Shown in pieces: positions 51,701 through 63,483 of a stretch of 64,000 bases of DNA. This DNA comes from Panagrolaimus kolymaensis (lineage: Eukaryota > Nematoda > Chromadorea > Rhabditida > Panagrolaimidae). Each line of letters starts with the position of its first letter. Positions within the stretch are counted from its first letter, which is position 1. The notes below the pieces were generated by a model that was given only the letters and a program-made list of their open reading frames with translations, was not told the origin of the DNA and ran no database searches. The stretch covers positions 4,960,001-5,024,000 of the forward strand of contig JAJQJQ010000009.1 in assembly GCA_028622995.1 (NCBI GenBank). The letters run 5' to 3'. Position numbers and translations under genes: made by a program.

Positions 51701-54635
51701 CAACTTTTTTGTTGGTTTTTGTTGCAGAAGAAGCATGCTAAAAAAATAAAAGTAAAAGTAAAAAGTCATGGAATGAAGGAAACAATAGAGCGCGAAAAGC
51801 TAGCTTTTAAAGGGGCTGCTTGCTCGCTTGCTTCTTTTTTAACCTCAATTTTTTTGTTGGGGGGTACTTAAGTAAACAAACAACAAAAAAATCTGATATC
51901 TTTTCTTTCTTTTATTTTTTTACCTTTTCAGCTGAATTATTATTGTTAACTGGGCTTTTGCTTGGTTGTGATGACATTTCTTCATCGCTAAGTTCCCAAT
52001 TTCGAACTACTGCTGCATCCATGGTTGGTGATCGCCGAGCGGTGGTTGGTCCATTTGTATTGTTTCCATATGAGGAGACAAGATATTCCTCACCTAAAAA
52101 ATATTTATTTAATTTTCTAAAGGTTAAAGAAAATTTAATAAACTTTTCTTACGCTCTGAGGGCTTGTTCCTTTCAACTTCAGGAACAAATTCTGTTAATT
52201 TTCCTGGTTGGGGTTTAGCATCCATGGCAACTACTTTATAATCATTTCCATATGGATGGCCACCAGAACCAAGAGACATTCGGTCAAGGGATCGATTATC
52301 CGTTCCAAAATCAGATGATTTTGAACTAGAAGCAGGTGAAATGGAACTTTGTACACTAGGTGATCGACGTCGTTGCAAATCTAAAATAATTTTTTAAAAC
52401 ATTTAAATTATATGGTTTTGGTCATCGAAAAAACAAGATATCATTGAATATTTAGGACAAAAAACGCATATATAATTTCTATCATTTTTCAATTTAATTT
52501 TGCAATTTTTTGAATCAAATTGTATAATTGAGCGAAAACACTACTGAAAAAAAAAACCATCGCACAACAACTAGATCATCGAAACCAGCCAGCCTGCCTT
52601 TCTGCCCCGTAAGGCAAACAACAGAAGCAACGATTATGGAAAAACGTTAGAAAAATTATGAATAATCGCTTGAAACACTTTTTTTCCTTCCTTCAAAGAC
52701 TTGCTTCTTTTTTTGCATTTCTTGTCGAATTTTTTTTAATGCTTCTTAGAAAACTTTTTTTTCGTGTAAAAAAATGTTTAAAAAATGAATCATTTGTTTT
52801 GTTTGCTTCTGTTTGAAGAGAATGTGTATCTTAAAAAAAGAAGGAATATTATGTTTTCCTCTTTACTAACCTTCATCAATCAATTCACACATTGGCTAAA
52901 AAATGAAAAAAAAATTATTATTGAATTTACTTTTGCAAAAATAATTACCTTAAAATTTCCACTTGTTTTTTGATGTTCTTTTGCCGAAATTGATTTAATT
53001 GCAGCTACTTTAGCATGATTTTCTCGAGTTGCTTCCACTTCAATTCGTACACTACTGTATTTTCCAGTTTGTGCAGCTCGAATGGTTAATGGTGCTTTAA
53101 TTTTGGCACTTGTTTCTTCCATCGCTCCTTGAGCCACAATGGCTTTACAAATGGCGGCTTCGCTATAATCTTTTCGACAAATAAATTTTGCATTTGCGTT
53201 GCATTCAATTGGATGAGTTACGAGATTGTTATAAGATGAAAAATGTTGAATGGTTGAAGATTCAGTTGGAGGCGAAGGTGCCAAAGATTTTTTAGATGAG
53301 TTAAATCGTTTTTGGGTCATTATTGAAGTTTCTCCTTCTTCTTCCACTCCGTCTTCGAGTCCTTCAGTGAAAGATGAAACTTGTTTAACGGTTGAAGATG
53401 TAACAAGTAGAGGTGACTTATCAACAACAGCTGCAGCAGCAGAATAAGATGAGATTGATCCAATGGAAGATTCACTTTCGTTTCTCCAATGATGAAGTTG
53501 ATTAAGATTATTATTTCGAGATGATGTTAATTGTTGCGAAGAAGTAGTTGCTCCAGGCGGCGACACTTCTGGAGTGGAATTTTCAAGTCCGCTATCTTGG
53601 GAAAAGCCGCCACTTTCAATTTTTTCGCTTTTTAGTTGTTGTTGTTGCTGCTGCTTAGGTGAAACGATAATAATTTGCTCTTGAGTATCCTAAAAAAAAA
53701 ATATTTAAGTAAGTGGTTATTAACAGGAAGAAATTCTTTAGTTTTTTGGTTTTTTGTTGCAAAAAAAAAAGTTTTTGAAAAAGGAAAAGCACCCTTATTA
53801 TTTTTGGAGGAATAAAGTATTTATTATTAGGAGCTGCAATAAATATTTTTAATACTGTTGCTTTTTCAGAACCAAGATATTTATAATGTGTGGCAGTAGC
53901 AATATTATTATTATTTCCATTAATTAAAGGAATTTCATTAATTGGAAGTTTGAGAAGATTAGGAGTAGACTTAAGTTTGGGTTTATCATAAATAGTTTCA
54001 TATGGAAGATAAATAGCTCGAGATTCACACTCAATTTTTGGAAATGAATAAAGTGACGAAGATGAAGAAGAAGAAGAATAAGGAATTGAAGACATTGTTG
54101 AAGAGGGGTTTTTTAAACGACGATTAGGCTGCGAAATAGATAATGAAAAAGAAGAATGAGAAGTGTTATAAAAAATTTTTTTCGGACGATACTTGCGATC
54201 ATCTTCTTCAATTAAATTTCTTTTTTCTTTTTCAATTTGATAGATAGTTTTTTTGACATTATTTTTGTTGCTGCTGCTGCCGCTGCTATTGTCGTTGTCG
54301 GTGATCTTGGTAGATTTTGATCGATTTGAAAAAATTGAAAAATAATCTCCGCATCCAACAGAATAATTTTTATTAACAATCGAATTATCACGAATTACAG
54401 GCATTTTTCGTACAAAACTTAGACGAGGCTGCGCAGGTTTCTTTTCTCTCACAGAATTTTTGGAAGAAGAAAAATTAACACTTTTGTCATTGCCTTCGTC
54501 AATCGAGCTTAAAGAATTCATGGAACTTGAGGTTGTCGTAGCTCCACTAAGATTATTTTTTAATTCATCTTCTTCGTCTTGTTCCAATATTGGAAAAAGT
54601 TTAGGCGACGATGAAACCACAATTTTAGCTGCCAT
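48792..54635 (-). CDS. Large LIM-domain protein (LMO7/LIMCH1-like C-terminal module)
   Basis: Eleven exons join in phase: 54635-53793, 53689-52949, a 25-nt microexon 52895-52871, 52380-52153, 52093-51924, 51737-51645, 50768-49644, 49537-49437, 49387-49319, 49267-49123 and 49076-48792, giving 1,274 aa. Most of the protein is disordered, Ser/Glu/Lys-rich, with an acidic run (DDEEEEN) and a poly-Gln. The last 75 aa form one complete LIM zinc domain: CAHC, then ALGLFYHINCFRCHVC, then GKLHCEKCY. This LIM resembles those ending LMO7-type and PDZ-LIM proteins, which bind actin or adhesion structures. A calponin-homology gene lies just upstream on the same strand, the architecture expected of LMO7/LIMCH1. 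Exons 4-11 are duplicated at 38891-42479. Confidence 0.78.
52871..52895 (-). other. 25-nt microexon of the LIM gene
   Basis: It lies between a TTTTTTAG acceptor and a GTTAGT donor. It encodes PMCELIDE plus the first base of the next Asp codon and joins exons 2 and 4 exactly in frame. It lies outside the duplicated unit. Confidence 0.7.
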
Positions 54636-56191
54636 AATTAAAGAATAAAAAAATTTCTTTTAAATCAATTGGGCATCTCATTCATTCCCATAACATTTGG
54701 GACAAAAAGAAAATTGCGCATCTATACAGAAGAAGAAATAAATAAATAAAAAACGTATCAAAAACAACTTTTCACAAATACAGCCACAGAAAAACTAACA
54801 AAATGAGTGAAAATAGATCTGTTGGAGGAAGCTAGATTTATTTTTTTTGGCGTGTCAACGTCGTCGTTTTCACCGTCCAGCAATTTTGTTATTTGGCGTG
54901 TGCCTCCTTTTTGCTTGCTCCGCTCATAAACCCAAAAACTCGCAGTAACGAAATAAAATAAAAAATGGGGAGGAAGAAGAAAGATATCTCCGATAAATCT
55001 ATATACCTATCTCATGCCTATTTTTTAGATCTGTTGTATAGTTCTTTTTTAACCTCAACAAAAAATAACCCAGGTAAAAAAGATTAATTTTAAAATCGAG
55101 ACACATGATCATCAAAAAATATTGACTCATCATAAAATTCAACTATGATCTAACAACACATGGATTACAAGAATTTTAAAAACATGTGAAATCAAGCGCA
55201 AATCAAAAAAAAAACGAAGAGGTTAATAAAAGCTTATAAAAAAAGCGGTAGTATCCATTTTTTCATTGTTATCGTAGAGATAAAGATAAAGCAAGCGATA
55301 ATAGAGAAAAATTAAATATAAAATATAATAATATCAAATAAATGGGTCAAATTTGTTTTATTTTTTTTATTGTGGAAAAAGGAGGAAGAGGAAGCGAGAA
55401 AAAAAAAGAAAAAAAAACTTCTCAACTATCTTTATTGACTTACAGGATAAATGGTTATTCGGAGGATCGATAGCATCGGCATGATTGAATTTTATTATTT
55501 ATTGCTTCTTGTGAGGAGTATATTAAAAAAAAGACTGAAGCTCTAACTTGAGTTGTAAATAAAAAATAAAAATATATAGAGCAATCAAAAATATTTTCAA
55601 AAAAGTGACGAGAATATAAAAAAAAATATTAGAAAATAGTTTTCACAATACACAAACTGACTTCTTTTTATTTTTATTTAACAAAAAAACTATTTTTTCT
55701 TTTTTAACCTGGCAAAAAAAATAAAAAAATTCTTCAAGGAAAAAAAATAAAGGAATTAACAACACACACACAGATGCTAAGGCAACAACAGCGACAACAG
55801 CAAACCCTCGACGACGACAATGAGACTTGTCAAAACTAACTTTTTTCTTTTTTTGCTTTCGCGCATTAAAATTGTTTTTTATTGATGTTTTTTTTTATTT
55901 CCACGCCGTCGAGATTGCAGCAGCCAGCAGCTTTCGGTAAACACCTTTTTTTTTAACTTCTCTTGGAGAAATCAAGGAAGAAGAAGAAGGAGAAGAGGAA
56001 CGAACAACGGAACAAAAAAAACTAACTCACTAACTCCTCCAACGCCACTAACAAGCAGCACATGAGATGAGAGTAAAAAAAATGCGGGTAAAAACTCTCA
56101 ACTATCAAGAAAAAAATAAAAAAATACCAGATTTTTTATTTTGAATCGAGCAAAAAAAGTTTTGAAAAAAACAAAATAAACAAAAGCAAAG
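54636..56191. other. Region between the LIM and CH modules
   Basis: Mostly AT-rich and non-coding. On the minus strand, 55482-55444 opens MPMLSILRITIYP and ends in a strong GTAAGT donor. Its phase 0 fits the acceptor at 53689, so it may be an alternative first exon of the LIM gene. Otherwise it is probably promoter and 5' UTR. Confidence 0.4.
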
Positions 56192-59100
56192 TCAATCATC
56201 ACGTTTACGTTGTTGTGTTTGTATTATTGGAGGTATTTTTACTGAAGGCGAGTAAGCATTATCCATGATTTTTCCTTTACTCTGTTGAACTTGAAGGAAA
56301 TGAAAGAACAACTATAAACAATAAAAATTTCGCTCACTCACTCACACTTAAAAATAACATTATCTCTAAGGTTGAGAGCTTCTGACATTTTAAAGACAGG
56401 GGAAGAAAAAAAAACAAAGCCGTTCAAGAGGTTTTTTTTTATTTGAGTCAAAGAGTGGGAAGCCAGAAGAAGGAAAAAAAAAAGAAGAATGGATTAGATA
56501 GACACTAAAGAAAAACAAACAATTATGTGATAAAAAAAAGCAACAGTATTTAAAAAAATTTAGTAAAAAAATTTGTCCCAAAAAAGTTATAAAAAAATGT
56601 GTTAATGTAGTGTCCGAAAAAAAAAGAATTTATGACGCGTTCAAAAACATGGGTAAAAAAACCCATAAATAATTTAACGCTGGTCCAATGAATGGCCTTT
56701 GACACTACTTTAAAAGACATGGGCGCGAAAAAATAATAGAAAAATTCCAATCGTTCTGTTCCTTATTTCCGCCGACGACGATAGTTAGTTTATAGTTTTT
56801 GTATGTATGCGTGCGCCAATAGGGATAAAAACATAAAAAAAAGAAGATTTTTTCTTTATCAATGGCAATAAATCAAATAAACGCTTCGTCGCATCAAAAA
56901 GGTTAATGTTAGTAAAAAAAGGGACACCGCCGTGCATATGTGAACTTATTATAAATATAAATAAATGTCCAAGTGGGTCAAACACATGGCTGTCTAACGC
57001 TGACCAACAAGACATTGTTGCGAGACATTGACAAAAAAATGAAAAATGGTTTAACTACTAAAGTCAAAGTTTCGATTGAAAGAAATAAAAAATATTTACA
57101 AAAAAAAAACATACTTTTCGATATGGATGAGTGATCAATAGATTAGAAATAGGAGGAAGAATAGAAGGCAAAGGCGGAGGTGGTGGTGGCTGTGGCGATG
57201 TTGCTTGAACATGAAGCGGTTCAATACAATTTCGATTTGGCGAAGAAACAAATAACAATGGCTTTGATTGATCTTCAAAAAAATTGTTTGATTCTGAAGT
57301 GGTGGTTGTAGTTGGTCGATTCATCGAACGTCGACGCCGTTCACGCCAACGTTCAACATCTTCATTTGCAGCCATAATGTCGTCTTTTATTATATTTCGT
57401 GAACATGACTGCCTGAAAGAGGAAAGAAAAAATATTATTTAAATATTTTAAAGTCAAAAAAAACTGTTGCTGTTTACATTTGATAATCGCTAACTCGACG
57501 ATTATTTTTGTAATGATCAGTCGATTTTCGGGGCAAAGTCTAAAACAAAAATAAATATTTGGTAAAAAAAATAAAAATAAAATATCTTACGGTATTTTTT
57601 GTGTAACTCATGCTTGCTATCGTTGATGGAGCAGTTACTCTAAAATCATGAAACTTATTAAAAATAGGACTTTTATTTATTTAAAATTTACCTAAACTGT
57701 TTACGAATTTGTAATTCAATGGGATAATTTCCAATTTTATGAGTATGCAAATCCAACAATTTCTTTCCAACTTCTGAATCAAAAATATAAGCTTTGCTGG
57801 TGCAATCTGGATAAAGGCCTTTATAAACTTTAGCAAGCTTGAAAATAGTTACGCAAATCTATAAAAATAAATGAATGAGCTTATTATTTTCTGGTTTTTA
57901 AACTCGTTTAATAAATATTAAATCAAAAAAAAAAATGAGTGATCGAAAGAAAGTGCTGCTAATCAAGTGGTTTGCTACATCTTCAAAAAAGTTTTTTTTT
58001 GGATATAGATTTTCTCTCATTGAAAAAAAGCAGCAAAGGAAAATAAAAGTTTGATTTCGAAAATGAACGATTTTGAAGCCTTAATAAATACGTAAATTAC
58101 TTACTCGTCGAAGAGCATCGAATTCCTTCTTTTTTCCTTGTCTTTTAGCTTCTTCTGATGATTTTGTAAACTCCGAAGAAAATTTAGGATTATTAATACT
58201 GCTGCAACTTCTGAAATTTAAAATTTTAGCAAAAGGAGAATACGTTTTTTAAAAACAAAATTTTAGAAAAATAATTATAAAATATTATAATTATTATCGA
58301 AGAAGAAAAATGAAACAAATTATTAATAAAAAAAGGTAAAACCGCAAAAACAAATTTATTTTCTCTAGAAAAAAAAAAGATTTCATTTTGTTGTTTTGAT
58401 GGCGTAAAAATATAAAAATAAAATTCTTTTGGCTATCATTTTTTTTTCATGAACGCGGAAATAAATAAATAAATAAATGGTTTAGGCAATTGGGGTCGCA
58501 TCGAATTTTGACAATAAACATATATCTATCCAATTTTGGTAGAAAAAAAGAGGAAAGGATAAACGTAAAAAAAGTGAGATTTTTTTCATCAAAAAAGTTT
58601 TTTTTTGTCAAAAAAAATTTAGAAGAATGGAAAAATTAAAATTTTAATATTCATAAAAATTTATTAAAAATAGAAATTAGAATTTATGGTTTCGCGAGAA
58701 CAAAGACCAAATAGGCAACGTTTTAATAAAAATTTTATGGTTTAAGGATAAAATAAAAGTTTTTACCTGGCGTTGTTGTTGTTGTCTGACGGCGACGAGG
58801 AAGACGACGACAAATCAGCGTGGAAAAATAAGTATTTTGGGAAAATTTTAAGACAAATATTTGAAATTACAAGAAATTGGCTGATCCAATCCTAAAAGAA
58901 AGAAAAAAATACTTTCAATTTTATAAAAGGTTTTATGGTTTTAGAGAAAACTTGAACAACATGCCTTGTCAGAAATAAAATTTTGAAATTCACTTTGAAA
59001 TATTCGAGCCTTTTCAAAAATTGTTTCAGATGAAGAAAAAGATGTGGATGGAAAAGTTTCGTCAAAAATAAATACTTCACGCTTTAATAATAAATTGACC

Positions 59101-59461
59101 AATCTGAAAAAACGACATTGTTTTTTTTTTTTTTGTTTCCGAGATTATCCCTTTTTCACTTTCCACTTTAAAAAAAAGTGAGAGAGGCTCTTACTTACTT
59201 TCGAAGTTGTTTTCCATTCAAAAGTGATTTAGTAAAATTATCGGGCCATAAATAACCTTCACCAGTAACAATCTAAAAAACAATAAAGTTAATATATATT
59301 CGAAAAAAGCGTTTCCTATTCTTGACCTCCAGCCAACGTTGAGATTCAAAAGCTGCACATTCAATAATAAATTCTGAAGTTTCTTCATCCAACGATGACG
59401 ACGAGGACGATTGATGGTTGAAAGTAATAAAAGTTTCATCAATAATTTCATTCGAGAACAT
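56192..59461 (-). CDS. Calponin-homology (CH) domain protein, LMO7/LIMCH1-like N-terminal module
   Basis: Ten exons join in frame: 59461-59327, 59272-59199, 59103-58965, 58891-58767, 58210-58105, 57858-57692, 57639-57591, 57539-57478, 57412-57115 and 56281-56192, giving 414 aa. Residues about 25-240 fit a divergent CH domain: FESQRWLEIVTGEGYLWPDN, FTKSLLNGKQLRKLVNLL, and at the end RRICVTIFKLAKVYKG before KAYIFDSEVGKKLLDL. The CH domain is interrupted by a Ser/Asn-rich insert. CH domains bind actin or signalling proteins. The tail is Arg- and Pro-rich (RWRERRRRS, PPPPPPLP) and ends KRDD. Exon 3 requires a GC-AG intron to stay in frame. Exon 9 ends in phase 0 and could splice straight to the LIM gene's exon at 53689, giving one long CH-LIM protein. 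Confidence 0.68.
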
Positions 59462-60779
59462 TATATTTTTGAAAAGCTTTGCTTTAAATTGAAGCACATC
59501 CAAAAAATCCAAAAAAAGAAACTTTTTCGATCCTTGGATGAAAAAGAGGCTAAAAAAAGAGAATATAGATACTTTTAAGTGTGATCAATTGAAAAGCGAA
59601 GAATTAAAAAAAAATATCCTACTTTTTTTTTCAATCACAAGAAAAAAAAGTTTTTCAAAAACAGGAATATAACATTAACCTTTAAAAGTATCTGCTTTAA
59701 TAAATTTCATATAAATAAAAATCAGCAAATGTAAATTCCAATGCAAAAAAATATATGAGAGTATTGTTTTTGATATATCTAAAAACAACACCAAATTTTT
59801 ACATTAGTTAGTTTGGTTTGTTTTTGTATCCAAATAATACATAGTTTTAAAGCTTATGTAAATATAGAGTAAACACAATAACTAAAATAACGTCGTTGTC
59901 GTCTCGCGCAAAAGAAGAAGAAGAAAGGCAGAACAATGGTTTATTTATTTATTTTTTAAACGTCTTTTCTTCTTTTTTTCGGTGAAAACTTTTTTTAAAT
60001 TGGCAAATTTGGAGTTTTCCGTTTTTATGAACACAAACAAATAAATATAATCGACAACGTCGAAGTTCATGTAAGTTTTTCTCAAAAATATTTAGCAACA
60101 CTCAAGTTAACTTTTTTTCAACCAAGAAAAAATAATTTGCATAAATTTGAATTGACATCTTTTTTAGTTGATGATGGTTGTTGCCGATTTCCGACAATGG
60201 ATGATGATGGGTCAAGTATCGTCGCAAGTTTGAAAAAAGTTGACTTTCTTTTTTTTTTTGAACGCCGTTCGGTTTTGCACGTGTCGTCTGTTTGAGAATG
60301 AAGTGAATGAATAAAAGATTTATGATTGGCTAAGAAAAACTTTTTTTCTTAATATTTTTGCTACAAAAAAAAATAATGAATGCGGATTTGCGGTTTTTTT
60401 GTTTATATTTTTTTTAGTTTAAACTTTTTCTTTTTCATTCATTGTTTTAGTTTAAGCTATCGATGGTGGTGGTGTCAGTCATTCAGTCAGGATGAATTTG
60501 GGCCGGAAACAGAAACTTCAAAAAAATAATATTTTAAAACCAGGCGCTACATTTTTTTGGAATGAAACTAAGAAAAAAAAACAAGCTTATTGACATTTAG
60601 AAATATGCTAAAAAGCAGCCTTTTGAAGTTTTCTAAATTTTTTTTGTTTACATTTCAAAAAAACAACAAAGAATGAATTATTCAAGTTTTGATTGAGCGC
60701 AATTATGAGAGCATATAAAAGCAAAAAGGATTAATGAAAGCTTTTTGAAACGACAACAAAAAAAGTTTAAAGAAGGAAA
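59462..60779. other. Divergent promoter region between the CH gene and grl
   Basis: AT-rich with no gene seen. A TTTTTTTAG acceptor on the minus strand near 59552 may be the trans-splice site of the CH gene. The GAGCATATAAAAGC at about 60708 is a TATA-like site upstream of the grl start. Confidence 0.45.
60706..60722 (+). promoter_or_regulatory. TATA-like element upstream of grl
   Basis: A CATATAAAAGC motif lies about 65 bases before the start codon of the secreted Grl gene, a plausible core-promoter spacing. Not tested against background, and such AT-rich strings are common here. Confidence 0.35.
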
Positions 60780-61343
60780 ATGAAATTCCTTCTTTTCATT
60801 TTTTTATTTGGCTGTTTTTTGTTTTTTGCTAACGGTTTTAATCTTGATTTAAACGTTGGCGACGATCAAGCATTTATTTTGGATTCCGATGTTATCGAAA
60901 AACCAACTGAAACAACAACATCATCGACTGTTGTAAATACAACAAAAGAAGGTTTGCCTCTTTTTTTTTTATCAAAATACAATTATTTATTTTTGCAATT
61001 AATCAAATTTAGAAACCCTTGGTTGGCCACCATATCGAAGACGAAGCCTTCTCAAAAAGAAAAAATCTGATGCCAAATGTAATAATGATGGACTAAGGAA
61101 AATATTGAGAGAAGTATTTAATGAGTTATATTTTTAACTCCCTTAACATTGGTTTTATAGAATATGGATAGTAGTAATCCAACCGCAGCTAAACGACTCA
61201 TTTATCATGCCGCCCTTGAAGCTCTAAACATTCATGTAAATGTTATTTGTTCAGAAAAATCCTTTTCATTTTTAATTCGAACAACTGCATATTGTCAAGA
61301 ATATTTGAATGGAATGACATGTTTTGCTTATAAAGAAAACTAA
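60780..61343 (+). CDS. grl: Ground-like (Grl) domain secreted protein
   Basis: Three exons, 60780-60951, 61013-61113 and 61161-61343, give 151 aa. A signal peptide (MKFLLFIFLFGCFLFFANG) is followed by a short acidic/Thr-rich spacer, a basic RRRSLLKKKK cluster that may be a processing site, and then the Ground-like domain. The domain runs CNNDGLRKILRENMDSSNP, AAKRLIYHAAL, NVICSEKSFSFLIRT, AYCQEYLNGMTCFAY, with the four conserved cysteines. Grl proteins are nematode-specific hedgehog-related secreted proteins, linked mostly to cuticle and apical matrix biology, and ptr proteins are the Patched relatives in the same animals. An AATAAA signal follows at about 61361. Confidence 0.88.
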
Positions 61344-63483
61344 AAGAAAATACTCTTAAAATAATAAAGCTTCTTTTTAACGTTTTACCTTTATAAAAAA
61401 ATATATAACTAAAAATCAAAGTAAAAGTTTTTGCAACATAAAAACGTTCTTTCACTTTTTATTTCTAACGAAAATAAACCATAAAACTGTAGTATTCAAA
61501 GAACGAAGTGAAATTCGCTCATTTGTCTTTAAAGAAATAAAGATAGGATTACAAAAACTTGAATTTATTCAAATGCAAACGCAAAAAAAAATACCAGGGT
61601 AAAATTGAAGCTATGCACTTACAAACTCTTTGGTTCGAAGTAAAATAAATATGTAAATTTTTTAAGCTCTGTTTATTTATAAAAATGCTTTAGAATAATT
61701 TTTTTTCTTTTATAAATTTAAGATTTTTTCAATGTTATAAACGTTTACTTCCAGCTTCTCCATTTGGGCATATAGTATCGTCAGGTACCTTTTGCGAAGT
61801 GTTGTTTTATCCAGTATTTATTATTTCTTCATTTTATCTTTTAAAAATACTAATACACCTGTCAAGCGCCTTCTTTGTTTATCTGGCATCGAAATTTTCA
61901 TATCACTGGTATAAATCTCTTCGAGCTCAATAAAAGAATTGAAATCATTACTATTACAAGGCTAAAAGCCAAAAAAGGTTGAAGTTGAGTCTTGAGTCAA
62001 TAAAAGCATGGCAATCTCTAAGATTCATGCCGATTCAACTTCGCGGCCCAAAAAAGTTTCTCCTCAAACTTTTTATAAATAGCTTGCTTTTATAAATATT
62101 TACTATAACTAATAATTTAAAAGAACCATCAAAATTAGTTAATTCATACTAAGCTCCATGTTTTTTTTTATCTGTTTTTCTGTTAAATCTCATTCCATTA
62201 TTTTTAATATAATTTTTTTCAAATGTTTTACTGTTGGTAGATCATGTTTAAAAAAAACTAAACATGTTATCTTCTTTTTTTTTATTATATACCATTGAAT
62301 TTGATTTTTTAATAATAAATTTACACATCCAAAAATTTATACTTTTACGAAGTTTTTTATTTAATAATTGGGGCCCATTTTGTTTTTGTACCAGTGTGAT
62401 TTTAACACGAAGTTTATAAATATCCAATTTCCTCGATAAAATAGAAACAATTAAAATTTAGTCAAGCTTCTTTTTTTTCAAAATTTTTTTGGGCCGCGAA
62501 GTTGAGTCGGCGTGAATCTTAGAGATTGGCATGCTTTTATTGACTCAAACTTTTCTTGATTGCCTTGCTTTTATTGAGTCAAGACTCAACTTCAATGTTT
62601 TTTGGCTTTTAGCCTTGTAATAGTAATTATTGTTTTTATGTTTTGAAATTTATTTTTTTTATTTAATTTTGTCTCGCTTTCTTAAAAGTCTTACGGTAAA
62701 TGACATTTTCGTTTGAAAATATCTTTACTTCCTTTTCGTCTATTTCTTTGTGGCAGCTGCCGAAAAAGGATTTCAATTTTTTAACCTTTTAGCTTTTTGC
62801 AAAAAGTTCTTTTTTTAAAAATGAAGATCTCATGGCGGCGTCGTAACATTGTTGTTTTCTTCTTTTCTTTGCCTGGTACGAACAAGTCCAGCCCTTCCAA
62901 AGTTAGATCGCGCAAATAAATATTTGCCGTTTTTTCAGTCGAAGAAAAATCAAGCCACTAAAATTGGTGATGTCTTTTTCTCTCTCTCTCTTATTTAGTA
63001 AATCCCCTTTTTCTCTTTTAGTTTTATTTTAGTAAATTTTCTTTTAAACAATTCTTTGATCAAAAATTTCTAAGATATTTTTCTATAACTTTATTTGTAA
63101 ATGACTCGCTTCGCTCTTATCATTTCTGCTACCTAATCCGTAGCAGCTTTAATTACACAAGTTTGAGGCTCTTCAAAATAAATCAATTTCAAATTACACA
63201 TTTGTCTAATTGCATCCCAAACGACCGAGCTAAGTCCGGTCGAATCAGTCTATCCACAAGGGTCCCAGTAACAAGAACGTTAGTTTCTTTTGAATAAGAT
63301 TTTCGAAACTTTTCAAAAAAAAAGAAGAATTTTCAAAAACTTTCAAAAATTTAATTCAAACGAGACTTTCATGCTAAAAACAAAACTTTCCTTTCCTATC
63401 CTTATTTTGTTCAAACAACTTGATAACAGATTGTAGTAAAAGAATGGAAGCTAAAAACTTTCATAGACAAAAAGTTTGTTTTG
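61344..63483. other. Intergenic region containing a fold-back element
   Basis: AT-rich, with no gene seen. It holds the inverted-repeat element at 61951-62623. A GACCG...CGGTC stem near 63224 is not a convincing tRNA. Confidence 0.55.
61951..62623. mobile_element. Fold-back MITE with long inverted repeats and TA target duplication
   Basis: The left arm (about 61951-62055) and right arm (about 62487-62623, other strand) are complementary over more than 100 bp. They share CTATTACAAGGCTAAAAGCC, GAAGTTGAGTCTTGA, CAATAAAAGCA, CAATCTCTAAGATTCA and TTCGCGGCCCAAAAAA. Each end is bounded by TA. The right arm carries an extra internal copy of the GAGTCAATAAAAGCA block. The 430-bp middle has no open frame, so the element is non-autonomous; TA duplication points to a Tc1/mariner-type mobiliser. 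Confidence 0.8.

Larger units (their letters stand above)
42715..52615. repeat. Tandem unit B+C, copy 2 (9,901 bp)
   Basis: Second copy of 32814-42714. The left junction joins ...CCCCGTAAGGC to TGTGAGACACGG... without clear microhomology. At the right edge (52615/52616) the sequence continues AAACAACAG instead of TGTGAG, leading into the unique 5' part of the LIM gene. Confidence 0.93.

Noticed and set aside
23223..52615. Transposable element or satellite as cause of the repeats
   Set aside because: Units contain ordinary genes, breakpoints lie inside a ptr exon, an intron and non-coding DNA, and no terminal repeats or target duplications are seen at the junctions.
48792..54635. abLIM/UNC-115 or a multi-LIM protein
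   Set aside because: Only one LIM domain, at the very C-terminus, and no villin headpiece.
63215..63275. tRNA-like stem GACCG...CGGTC
   Set aside because: No full cloverleaf and no good B-box (GGTTCGANTCC).
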